Source: an uncultured Clostridia bacterium (GTDB taxonomy: Bacteria; Bacillota; Clostridia; Oscillospirales; Ruminococcaceae). From it: a stretch of DNA of 64,000 nucleotides. Position 1 is the first letter of the stretch. Each line of letters opens with the position of its first letter. The stretch covers positions 1-64,000 of the forward strand of contig CANQNG010000003.1 in NCBI GenBank assembly GCA_947625155.1, written 5' to 3'. The position numbers and the translations under genes are program-made. Positions 7,097-15,393 of the stretch are shown here, one piece after another. The notes beneath the pieces were generated by a model. That model ran no database searches, had not been told where the DNA came from, and saw only the letters and a program-made list of their open reading frames with translations.

Positions 7097-9385
7097 TTAA
7101 CCCACCTGTTCGGAGATGTACAGGCTGACACGGCTCTGGATATTTTCCGCTGCCTTTTCTGCTGTCCTGTCACCGGCAAAGTACGCACCGGCTTCCTCAC
7201 TCACAATATCACTTACCTTCTGGTCATATTCCGAAATACTCGTAATACCGTCTATATACGATCTCATCTCGTCAATGAATCCATCCGGCACAGGCGGGAT
7301 CTTAACTTCCTTATCGCCCCGCATATAAACTACACCGCTCTCATACTCATCGGCTCTTTGTTTCGATCTTTCGCACACCTTGTCAAAGCTCGAACGCCGC
7401 ACCGGGAATGAATAGTCTAATTCGTCCTGAGAACTCTCACTCAGCAAGGATCCAATAATGCTCCAGCATTCGTCCACATACGGTGTATTGGCAGAGATCG
7501 CAACCGTATAGTCACAGTTGAACTTTCCGCCGTTGCCCTTTCCGTCAGCGACCGGATAGCCGACATAGGTCACATCCTCATCTTCAAAGTACAAATACTG
7601 ATTGCTCCATGTATCGACAGCATCGTAAAGATAGCAGGGATAGAACAGGCTCTTGTCCTTGATATACTGGTAGCTTTCCTCTTCGTTATAGTCCTCCCAT
7701 TGCTCATCCGTCCAGTTATTCATGTTGTCAGTGTCTGAAAAACGATCGCAGATCTCCAAAAAGGCGATAAACTCCGGCGTGTTGAAATTGCAGGTCGCTG
7801 TATTCCGGTCAATAAAGGCGTCGAGGTTGCTGTTGACCAGTCTGTCAAGTGCATACTCTTTCGTCATGGATAAGCCGAACAGTTCCATATCAGAGGGCGT
7901 TTCGTTGATCAGATCGAGAAATGCCTTGCTGTCCAGTCCCTGCTGATCGCCGACGTGTTCTGTTTTGGCTGCAAGCGTCTGCACACTGAACGAAGGCGTA
8001 ATGCGATAGAGCTTATCCCGGTATTTGAGCGCATCGAACACACTTGTGAAATAGGTGTCCTCCGTGCCTGCCATCTTATCCGTCAGGTCAAGGAAAATGC
8101 CCTTGTTGGCAAACGACTGGAACTCCAGCCCGTCCGGACAAATGATGTCAGCCACAATGCCGCTTGTCATATCGGTCTTGAATTTTTCCAGCCCTGCCTC
8201 ATAGTCCTCATCCGTATTGTATTTGTCATAGGACATGACAGCAATGCGGCATTCGCCGTTGCTGCGGTTGTATTCATTGATAGCCGTGCCAAGGTTCGTT
8301 GGCAGATACAGGCAAGCCATCGTGATGAGCTTGACATCTTTCAGTTCATCCGGGTCACGGGGAGAGAGTACCCACAGCTTTGAGGTAGAAGAATTTCTGG
8401 TGTTTATTTCTTCACCGACCAGAAACCGTCCGTCCGGAAGCTGCAAAACATCACGGATATTGTCCCCCATAAAATCGGAATTGATCCAATTGACCACTTC
8501 CTCACAAGTCCCATTGTCCAGATCAATGCCGTACACATATTCCGAAGCACTCACCATAATTTCATAGGGTTCGCCATCTCCAGCAAAGACCGAAGAATAC
8601 CACTGCGGCAGACCCTCGACCTCGATCTTGCTGACAGTATGGGACGATGTGTCAAGCTTTCCGAAGCAGTTGTCCCAGTTGTTGTCCTGATAGTACAGAC
8701 AGAGCGAACCATCCGGCAGATAAAATGTGCTTTCCAGATACTGTATACCTGCATCGACATCTGCTACCTTTTTGAAGTCCTTGTCATAGATCACCAGCTT
8801 CATGTTGCCGTTGTTGTCATAGACAGAGGCAAGATAATTCCCGTCCGGTGTGGGAAAGAGATTGCTCAGACTGCTGCCCTCAGAAAATACATCTTTGAGC
8901 GACTTTGTGTCCTGCACCTCAAGATCAGCATCATAGGTGACGAGTGTCATACCTAAGTCCTCATAGTCCATGCCGTCCTCCGAGGACCAGTATGCCGACC
9001 AGAGTTGTAAAAGGCTGCCGTCCGCATTCGCCACAAGCGGATAGGGATACGCCTCCGCACCGTCCTTGAGTTCGCCCGGATACGTCAGCTCCAGCTCCTT
9101 GCACTCCCCCGTGGAAATGGTGTAGAGCAAGCTATGATCCTCATAGTCTACCGTATCATACCCGGAGAGCAGCACTGTGTCATCGGTCAGCAGGGTCATA
9201 TTATTCACGGATATTTCCGTGGATAAGTCCATCTCCTCCGCCTTGTAGGAATGGTCAAGCGAAATGCCGAGTTTTTCGGCGACCGGGTTGCTGCCCCCCG
9301 CTTTGTGACATCCGGTCACTGTACCGGACAAGAGCATGACTGCCGTCAGCATCGCTGCCGTGCGTTTCCAATTCATTTTCTGCAT
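7097..9385 (-). CDS. Large lipoprotein: N-terminal propeller-like region plus extracellular solute-binding domain
   Basis: Lipobox LLSGTVTGC; C-terminal SBP-like region; AAAGGAG before ATG at 9385; paralog at 52683..54860. Confidence 0.75.
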   Translation of the reverse strand: MQKMNWKRTAAMLTAVMLLSGTVTGCHKAGGSNPVAEKLGISLDHSYKAEEMDLSTEISVNNMTLLTDDTVLLSGYDTVDYEDHSLLYTISTGECKELELTYPGELKDGAEAYPYPLVANADGSLLQLWSAYWSSEDGMDYEDLGMTLVTYDADLEVQDTKSLKDVFSEGSSLSNLFPTPDGNYLASVYDNNGNMKLVIYDKDFKKVADVDAGIQYLESTFYLPDGSLCLYYQDNNWDNCFGKLDTSSHTVSKIEVEGLPQWYSSVFAGDGEPYEIMVSASEYVYGIDLDNGTCEEVVNWINSDFMGDNIRDVLQLPDGRFLVGEEINTRNSSTSKLWVLSPRDPDELKDVKLITMACLYLPTNLGTAINEYNRSNGECRIAVMSYDKYNTDEDYEAGLEKFKTDMTSGIVADIICPDGLEFQSFANKGIFLDLTDKMAGTEDTYFTSVFDALKYRDKLYRITPSFSVQTLAAKTEHVGDQQGLDSKAFLDLINETPSDMELFGLSMTKEYALDRLVNSNLDAFIDRNTATCNFNTPEFIAFLEICDRFSDTDNMNNWTDEQWEDYNEEESYQYIKDKSLFYPCYLYDAVDTWSNQYLYFEDEDVTYVGYPVADGKGNGGKFNCDYTVAISANTPYVDECWSIIGSLLSESSQDELDYSFPVRRSSFDKVCERSKQRADEYESGVVYMRGDKEVKIPPVPDGFIDEMRSYIDGITSISEYDQKVSDIVSEEAGAYFAGDRTAEKAAENIQSRVSLYISEQVG

Positions 9386-9434
9386 GTGTAACTCCTTTCC
9401 CAAGTTCCCTTTATATCGGGGCTCTTACACGAAA

Positions 9435-9463
9435 AGTATACCATACCTGACCGGCATTGTCAA
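9435..9463 (-). promoter_or_regulatory. Promoter of the 768-aa lipoprotein gene, TTGACA-N17-TATACT
   Basis: -35 at 9458-9463, -10 at 9435-9440. Confidence 0.75.
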
Positions 9464-9550
9464 GCAAATTGACTGATTTTTCTCATCATTTTAATTGTAT
9501 CTTAAGAAAGCTGTTTCTTTTTGTAATTATGCGAAATATGTGATGCATCG

Positions 9551-9592
9551 GCAAGCTGCCCCTCCCGGCAGTGCAGACCGGAAGGGGCAGCT
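9551..9592. other. Long intergenic stem-loop
   Basis: aagctgcccctcccgg / ccggaaggggcagctt, 16-bp stem with one non-Watson-Crick pair. Confidence 0.8.
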
Positions 9593-9643
9593 TTTGTGTA
9601 GAGCATAATATTTAGTATCCAGACACTGTCCGGACCCACTCCT

Positions 9644-9672
9644 AGTATAGCACATCTCCCCGGCACTGTCAA
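9644..9672 (-). promoter_or_regulatory. Orphan consensus promoter, TTGACA-N17-TATACT
   Basis: -35 at 9667-9672, -10 at 9644-9649; no CDS start immediately downstream. Confidence 0.75.
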
Positions 9673-9731
9673 GCGAATTTTGTCGAATGAGAGTGGATAA
9701 ACAGGGAGTTTTTGAAAGCAGCGTCACGCCG

Positions 9732-10475
9732 CTATTTTTCTTTATGCCGGCGCAGTGCTTCCCGGATCTCCCCGAGCAGTTCATTGTGCTGGAGCAGTTT
9801 CATTCTCGGGAAAGCCCGGATAACACGCCTGTGCTGCAAATTCAGATGCTTGAGGATCCGTTCCCGGCGCTGGCGCAGTGCTTCACGGGAAGGCAGCTCC
9901 CTGAATTTTTCCCGTGCCTCATCGACCTTCTCCTCAAAATGCTCCGCAATGGCTTCAATGCGTTCATGGAATCCGATCATGCCACAGAACGTCCAAAGGC
10001 AGTCTCCCGTAAACAGCACGAACAGCGCCCCTGCCGCAATATACAGCACCAGAACCGGCAGCCTACCGATCAGCCCTGCCACGAACGGATGAATGAACTG
10101 TGTCAGCAGCACCGCAAATGTCCCGAAAGTCACCGCCCCCAACAGACAGACACGCCCGTTCAAATTGAACGGCAGCTCCGAATAGTCCCACCACCTTGCA
10201 TGGAACAGCTTCTCCATAACGTAGGACGCAATATATTCCAGCGTACAGCAAATGACCGCACTCGACAAAAACAGACTGAGCAAGTTCGTTATCCGCCCGA
10301 ACAGCAGCAGGATGAGCAGCGCCCCCACCCCATAGATCGGGCAGTACGGTCCGTTCAGGAATCCCCGGTTGACAAATTTCCTGTCCCGGATGATGTACAG
10401 CATCACCTCAAAGGACCACCCGGCAAAGCTGTACAACAGAAAACAAAAATAATACAGGCTCATTTCCTGTAACAT
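9732..10475 (-). CDS. Putative ABC-transporter type IV (CmpB-like) membrane protein
   Basis: 247 aa; LYSFAGWSFEVMLYIIRDRKFVNRGFLNGPYCPIYGVGALLI typical of this family. Confidence 0.75.
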   Translation of the reverse strand: MLQEMSLYYFCFLLYSFAGWSFEVMLYIIRDRKFVNRGFLNGPYCPIYGVGALLILLLFGRITNLLSLFLSSAVICCTLEYIASYVMEKLFHARWWDYSELPFNLNGRVCLLGAVTFGTFAVLLTQFIHPFVAGLIGRLPVLVLYIAAGALFVLFTGDCLWTFCGMIGFHERIEAIAEHFEEKVDEAREKFRELPSREALRQRRERILKHLNLQHRRVIRAFPRMKLLQHNELLGEIREALRRHKEK

Positions 10476-10506
10476 AACGATCTCTCCTTGTTCGCATGTG
10501 TCGGGT

Positions 10507-11094
10507 TCACCTGTCCCAGCAGCGGTGTTCGTCCTCTTCCGTGATCGGACGGATGACCTTGCACGGGTTGCCGACAGCGACCGAATTGTCCGGAATGTCT
10601 TTCACCACGACGCTCCCGCCGCCGATCACGACATTGCTGCCAATGGTCACACCCGGCATGACCTGTACCCCTGCCCCGAACCAGACATTATCCCCCACCG
10701 TGATCGGGTAGGCATATTCCAGTCCCCTGTTGCGCCGTGCAAAGTCGATCGGGTGTCCGGCTGTGTGAAATCCGCAGCACGGAGCGATAAATACATTGTC
10801 CCCGAACTTCACGCCGCCGCCATCGAGAATGACAAGCCCGTGATTGGCATAGAAATTTTCCCCGACCTCGATCAGGCAGCCGTAGTCACACCAGAAAAGC
10901 GGTTCGATATGAATAGACTCCCCCGTTTTCCCGAGGATCTTTTTGAGCATAGTCTTCCGTTCCTCGAGCTGCTGCACCGGGAGCTGGTTGTACGCCTGAC
11001 ACAATGCCTTACACGCAAGGCGCTCGGCTTCGAGTTCCTTGTCATAATTGGCATCGTAGAGCTTCCCGCTGCGCATTTTTTCTTTTTCCGTCAT
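10507..11094 (-). CDS. Sugar O-acetyltransferase (LacA/Maa family)
   Basis: Left-handed beta-helix hexapeptide repeats; MRSGKLYDANYDKELEAERLACK N-terminus; VVIGGGSVVVKDIPDNSVAVGNPCKVIR. Confidence 0.9.
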   Translation of the reverse strand: MTEKEKMRSGKLYDANYDKELEAERLACKALCQAYNQLPVQQLEERKTMLKKILGKTGESIHIEPLFWCDYGCLIEVGENFYANHGLVILDGGGVKFGDNVFIAPCCGFHTAGHPIDFARRNRGLEYAYPITVGDNVWFGAGVQVMPGVTIGSNVVIGGGSVVVKDIPDNSVAVGNPCKVIRPITEEDEHRCWDR

Positions 11095-11116
11095 ACGCTC
11101 TCCTCCTCACAAAAAA

Positions 11117-11139
11117 ACGGACACCATAGCGGTGTCCGG
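11117..11139 (-). terminator. Terminator downstream of tRNA-Arg
   Basis: cggacaccatagcggtgtccg inverted repeat followed on the minus strand by T7. Confidence 0.8.
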
Positions 11140-11142
11140 TTC

Positions 11143-11219
11143 TGGTGTGCCTGACAGGACTCGAACCTGCGCTCTGAGGAGTCGGAGTCCTCTGTTTTAT
11201 CCAACTAAACTACAGGCAC
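11143..11219 (-). tRNA. tRNA-Arg (anticodon CCG)
   Basis: Minus strand GTGCCTG acceptor, GAGGA-CTCCGAC-TCCTC anticodon arm, GCAGG-TTCGAGT-CCTGT T arm, encoded CCA. Confidence 0.93.
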
Positions 11220-11321
11220 AACAACACAGCACCGCCCTTTCAGCGGCACTGTTATTATTATACCAGAATTTCACCCATTTTGCAATAGGCAGATCTGAAA
11301 CATTCCATGAACTTACTATGT

Positions 11322-11621
11322 CTATTTCATGAACTCAGTCAATAAAAAGACCCAGCTATGCAAAGCCTCATCCGTCAGACAGTATGCCGCATAGTACAGC
11401 GGACTGTCCTCCGCCAGCCAGCGCAAGGAAAGCGCATAGCTGCGCTCCAGCACCTGTACCTCGGCACGGCTGCCCTCTACGGTGACGCTCGCCATCTGAA
11501 GCTGCTCACGGTGTGTGCGGTTGTAGCCCTGCTGATAGACCCGCACTGCACCGAGCAGCACAAAGCTAATGATCAAATGCAGGGCAAGTCCCGTGCAGAT
11601 CCGCTGCCATTTACGTTTCAT
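11322..11621 (-). CDS. Hypothetical membrane-anchored protein
   Basis: 99 aa, N-terminal TM segment, overlaps spoIIP end. Confidence 0.6.
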   Translation of the reverse strand: MKRKWQRICTGLALHLIISFVLLGAVRVYQQGYNRTHREQLQMASVTVEGSRAEVQVLERSYALSLRWLAEDSPLYYAAYCLTDEALHSWVFLLTEFMK

Positions 11622-12702
11622 CGTCTTGATCCTTTAAGGTCAGCAGCGCCTTTGCCAGAGACTCCCCCACCAGCTCCCCCGCATAGGCTGCCTGCTCCAG
11701 TGTGTTTCCGTGTGTGCCCACTTCGATCAGCAGGCTGCCCGTTGTCAGATCCTGATTGTACTTCCGGTAATCAAACAGGATCGGACGTGTCAGCCCCGGA
11801 TGATCTGACTCCATCTGCTGCTGCCAGAGACAGGCAAACCGAAAATTCAGCAAATACGACGGCATCCCCATCGTCCCGTCGTCACATCCCGAAATGATCA
11901 TGACCTGACATGCCTTTTTTCCGTTGATCTCCACCGTTGGCTGTAAGATCGTGCCGTCATGCCCGATGGCATCCCGGTGAACGTCCAGCACGACCTTGAT
12001 CGACGGATAGTCGGCTAAAATGGACTTGACCGTTTCCGCACTCCTTGCATAGGAACCCGTATAAGACGGGTAATCGTGTATGGTAGTATCGTGAATGACC
12101 CCGATACCAGCAGCTTCGAGCTGTGCGGCAATGGCATCCCCGACCATGACCATATTCTTCGTGCTGTCTGTCGTGCGGTAGTTGAAACTCGCATCAAAGC
12201 TCTCCCGTTCATACGGTTCAAAGCTCTCGGTGGTGTGCGTGTGCATGATGAGCACCTGCGGCTCTCCGTGTGTGGAGATCCAAAATTCCGGTAATTTCAG
12301 GCTTTCGGCATACAATTCCGCATTCGGGAGAGATGTCACATTCTTCACCTGTCCGGCTTTCTCCAGATCAAAATACTGCTCCCCCGCAGATCTCCCGTAC
12401 TGCATCGGCACGACACTTCCGCCGGTCAGTTCCCATGTGTCCGGGTAGGGCTTCGGACCGGGGTCTGCTGCTTCTGCCGCTGTACCCTGCACCGGGATCG
12501 GTACGGGCGGCTCGGTCGGTTCGGGGACATAGGGCATCGTCTCCGCCTCGAACACATCCCCGAACCCATGCGAAAGGTGGAATTCCGGCTCTTCCTGTGC
12601 CGGAAGCGCCCGGCGCTCTGCCCTTGCCGGGATCAGCGGGATCAGTACCGCTGTTCCCGCCAGCAGAAGCGCCGCTGCTGCCTTTCGCTTGCTATGCCGC
12701 AT
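11611..12702 (-). CDS. spoIIP: Stage II sporulation protein P
   Basis: VLIMHTHTTESF, VLDVHRDAI, LIEVGTHGNTLEQA; SpoIIP amidase/lytic domain. Confidence 0.92.
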   Translation of the reverse strand: MRHSKRKAAAALLLAGTAVLIPLIPARAERRALPAQEEPEFHLSHGFGDVFEAETMPYVPEPTEPPVPIPVQGTAAEAADPGPKPYPDTWELTGGSVVPMQYGRSAGEQYFDLEKAGQVKNVTSLPNAELYAESLKLPEFWISTHGEPQVLIMHTHTTESFEPYERESFDASFNYRTTDSTKNMVMVGDAIAAQLEAAGIGVIHDTTIHDYPSYTGSYARSAETVKSILADYPSIKVVLDVHRDAIGHDGTILQPTVEINGKKACQVMIISGCDDGTMGMPSYLLNFRFACLWQQQMESDHPGLTRPILFDYRKYNQDLTTGSLLIEVGTHGNTLEQAAYAGELVGESLAKALLTLKDQDDET

Positions 12703-12836
12703 TCCCTCACCTCCAGTATGGTCTTTTCTCTATTACTTTATGCGGGAAACGGGACAAATATACCTTTTCCGGAGGGACATGCAAGCCGGTGCATTTTGCC
12801 GCATATACTGCTACAGTCCTCTGACAGAAAGGAGAA

Positions 12837-13709
12837 ATGGGCATGTATCGTTGTTTCAGTGGAAGAAGGCTGTTGTTCCTACTTTCTGTCGATGTTCTGC
12901 TTGTGGCATTGTGGCTGGTCTCCTCAGCGGTCGGAAAAGCTGTTTTCACGGATAAAGTACCGCCGGAAGGCATTTTTCTGCCCGTGGTGATGTATCACAG
13001 CATTTCGCCGCAGCCGCATGGCGATTATCAGATCACCCCCGAAGCCTTTGCGCAGGACTTGCAATACCTACAGGAAAACGGCTATGAGACTGTCAGCATC
13101 GAGCAGCTCCATGCCTACACAGAAGGTACAGGCACGCTCCCGGAACACCCGATCCTGCTGACATTTGACGACGGGTTTTACAACAATCTGTCCACCGCAC
13201 TGCCGCTTCTGGAGCAGTATGACATGTGTGCCGTAGTCTCGGTGGTGGGGTATTACACAGATGTGACCGCTGCCCGTGACCCGCACAGTGAACGGTATTC
13301 CTACCTGACATGGGAGGACATCCGGACATTGCAGGCATCCGGCAGGATAGAGATCGGCAGTCACACCTATGACCTGCACAGCAATGACGAACGGGCAGGC
13401 TGTTCCATTCTTTACGGGGAGGACGAGGAAGCCTATGCGGATATGCTCCGTAAAGATGTCGGCTTGCTCCAGACCCGGATGCGCAACGAGACCGGAACGA
13501 CCCCGACCGTCTTTGCCTACCCATATGGGTTCGTCTGCCGGGAAAGTGTACCGGTACTGCGGGAACTGGGATTTGTCTGCACGCTCACTTGTTACGAAAA
13601 GCCGAATTACATTACCCGTGACCCGGATTGTCTGTTCGGCCTGTTCCGGTACAACCGCAGCCCCGACTACACCACGGAAGCATTTTTCGCCAAGGCACTT
13701 ACACCATAG
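12837..13709 (+). CDS. Polysaccharide deacetylase family protein
   Basis: VVMYHSIS, LLTFDDGFYNN, EIGSHTYDLH, FAYPYG; NodB-type motifs. Confidence 0.9.
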   Translation: MGMYRCFSGRRLLFLLSVDVLLVALWLVSSAVGKAVFTDKVPPEGIFLPVVMYHSISPQPHGDYQITPEAFAQDLQYLQENGYETVSIEQLHAYTEGTGTLPEHPILLTFDDGFYNNLSTALPLLEQYDMCAVVSVVGYYTDVTAARDPHSERYSYLTWEDIRTLQASGRIEIGSHTYDLHSNDERAGCSILYGEDEEAYADMLRKDVGLLQTRMRNETGTTPTVFAYPYGFVCRESVPVLRELGFVCTLTCYEKPNYITRDPDCLFGLFRYNRSPDYTTEAFFAKALTP

Positions 13710-13804
13710 CGGCAGACTGCCGCCTCCGTTGTGCCTCCCACCGGCAGGCTGCCGCCTCCGTTGTGCCTCCCACCGGCAGGCTGCCGGCTCCGTGGTGCCT
13801 CCCA
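13709..13804. repeat. Three tandem 32-bp GC-rich palindromic units
   Basis: Units 13709-13740, 13741-13772, 13773-13804 (ccggcaggctgccgcctccgttgtgcctccca); each contains cggcag-n-ctgccg or a close variant. Confidence 0.9.
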
Positions 13805-14020
13805 ATGCGGCTGCGCCGCAAAGGTCGGCTTGCACGACTGACAGTGCAATTTAAGTCGGCTTGCCCGACTGCTGCTTTTATCTTATCTGGGAGCAGGACG
13901 AGGGGGCGCTTTTGGCAAAAAAGCGCCCCCTTCTTCCAATTATTAGGTACTATCCGCTCCGCCCTTGGGCGGAGCAGCATGAATGCACAAAATGACCGCA
14001 ATTTTTCCATTCCCTTATTA
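13709..14020. repeat. Mosaic hairpin repeat element, copy 1
   Basis: Tandem units, tgcggc-tgc-gccgca (13806-13820), gggggcgctttt hairpin (13902-13930), gctccgccc-tt-gggcggagc (13956-13975), tail atgcacaaaatgaccgcaattttt; modules recur near 57.2-57.67 kb. Confidence 0.85.
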
Positions 14021-14030
14021 AAAGCATCCC

Positions 14031-14954
14031 CTACCAGCCCATATGTTCCAGTTGTGTCAGGTCAAAGGGGGTCTGCTGATACACGCAGTAATTCAGCCAG
14101 TTGGAATACATCAGGTTCGCATGGCTGCGCCACTGGAAAGACGGTTCACAGTGCGGATTATCCCCCGGAAAATAATTGAACGGCACATCGATCGGCAGTC
14201 CCTTTTCCAGATCCCGGTAATATTCCTGTTTCAGCGTATTCCGTTCATACTCCATATGCCCCGTGAGGAAGAACTGCCGCCCGTTTCTCCCTGCGACAAT
14301 GGAAGGTCCTGCCAAAGGGGAATAGGCAAGGATCTCCAGTCCCTCTGCCTTTTCCACATCCTCACGCCGGATCTCCGAATGCCGGGACTGCGGCATCAGG
14401 AACACATCGTCAAATCCCCGCAGCAGCGGGCCGTCCGATTCTGCCTTGTGCGGGAACACACCGAACAATTTCCGCTTCAGCGGATATTTCGGTACGCCAA
14501 AATGATAACTCAGCCCTGCCAATGCAGCCCAGCAGATATAGATCGTCGAGTACACATGCCGCTTTGTCCACTCCATGATAGCACAAAGCTCATCCCAGTA
14601 GTCCACCTCCTCAAACAGCAGATGTTCCACCGGTGCGCCCGTAATGATCATCCCGTCAAAGTAGCTGTCCCTTACCTCCGGGAACTGCTTGTAGAACGTG
14701 CTCAAATGGCTCTGCGCCGTGTTATGGGAGATATGCTCCACCTGTAACAGCTCCACATCCACCTGTAGGGCACTGTTGCTCAACAGGCGCATGAGCTGTG
14801 TTTCCGTCTCGATCTTTTTGGGCATCAGGTTCAGGATCAGCACCCGCAGCGGACGGATGTCCTGATGTTCTGCCCGATACTGCGGCATGACAAAAATATG
14901 TTCCTTTTCTAAGATCTCATATGCTGGTAAATTTTCGGGGATACGTATCGGCAC
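14031..14954 (-). CDS. metA: Homoserine O-acyltransferase (MetA family; probably acetyltransferase)
   Basis: [64 protein letters not shown]. Confidence 0.93.
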   Translation of the reverse strand: MPIRIPENLPAYEILEKEHIFVMPQYRAEHQDIRPLRVLILNLMPKKIETETQLMRLLSNSALQVDVELLQVEHISHNTAQSHLSTFYKQFPEVRDSYFDGMIITGAPVEHLLFEEVDYWDELCAIMEWTKRHVYSTIYICWAALAGLSYHFGVPKYPLKRKLFGVFPHKAESDGPLLRGFDDVFLMPQSRHSEIRREDVEKAEGLEILAYSPLAGPSIVAGRNGRQFFLTGHMEYERNTLKQEYYRDLEKGLPIDVPFNYFPGDNPHCEPSFQWRSHANLMYSNWLNYCVYQQTPFDLTQLEHMGW

Positions 14955-15030
14955 AGGGATGCCTCCTTTCTATCAAATTTGCCCCCATGCCGCAGGGCAG
15001 AGGGGCAAACCGCCAGACCTCCGGAAAGGT

Positions 15031-15393
15031 CTATTGCTTGACATATTCTAACGTTGTACTGCCGTTGTCCCAGAGCATTTTGTTTCCGGAAAACGTCACC
15101 TTGTACTCCGAAACCGTCCCATACTGTGAATAGTTGATACTGATCGTATCTCCGTCAAAGGAAAAAGTATCGGAAGTCTTTGTCTCCATGGGAGGCGGTG
15201 AAGTGATCCGGATGACCTTGTCATAGGTCATATCGGCATGGAATGTGATAGTATCCGTCCCGTCCGACAGGGTACGCACCCAAGTACCGACGACATCTTC
15301 GGCGCTGTGATCCTTTCCGCCGCCGCAGGCTGTCAAACAGAAACCCAGTACCGCTGCGAGCAGCAGCGGTATCATGCGCTTCACGATGCTCAT
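15031..15393 (-). CDS. Hypothetical lipoprotein
   Basis: LGFCLTACGGG lipobox; 120 aa. Confidence 0.7.
   Translation of the reverse strand: MSIVKRMIPLLLAAVLGFCLTACGGGKDHSAEDVVGTWVRTLSDGTDTITFHADMTYDKVIRITSPPPMETKTSDTFSFDGDTISINYSQYGTVSEYKVTFSGNKMLWDNGSTTLEYVKQ

Noticed and set aside
13709-13804. Possible CRISPR-like array
   Set aside because: The 32-bp units are directly tandem with no spacers, and no cas genes are visible.
13628-14179. ORFs through the repeat region (e.g. RRPPAGGRHNGGGSLP-like peptides)
   Set aside because: Translations of the tandem/hairpin DNA repeat; low complexity in all frames, better explained as non-coding repeat.
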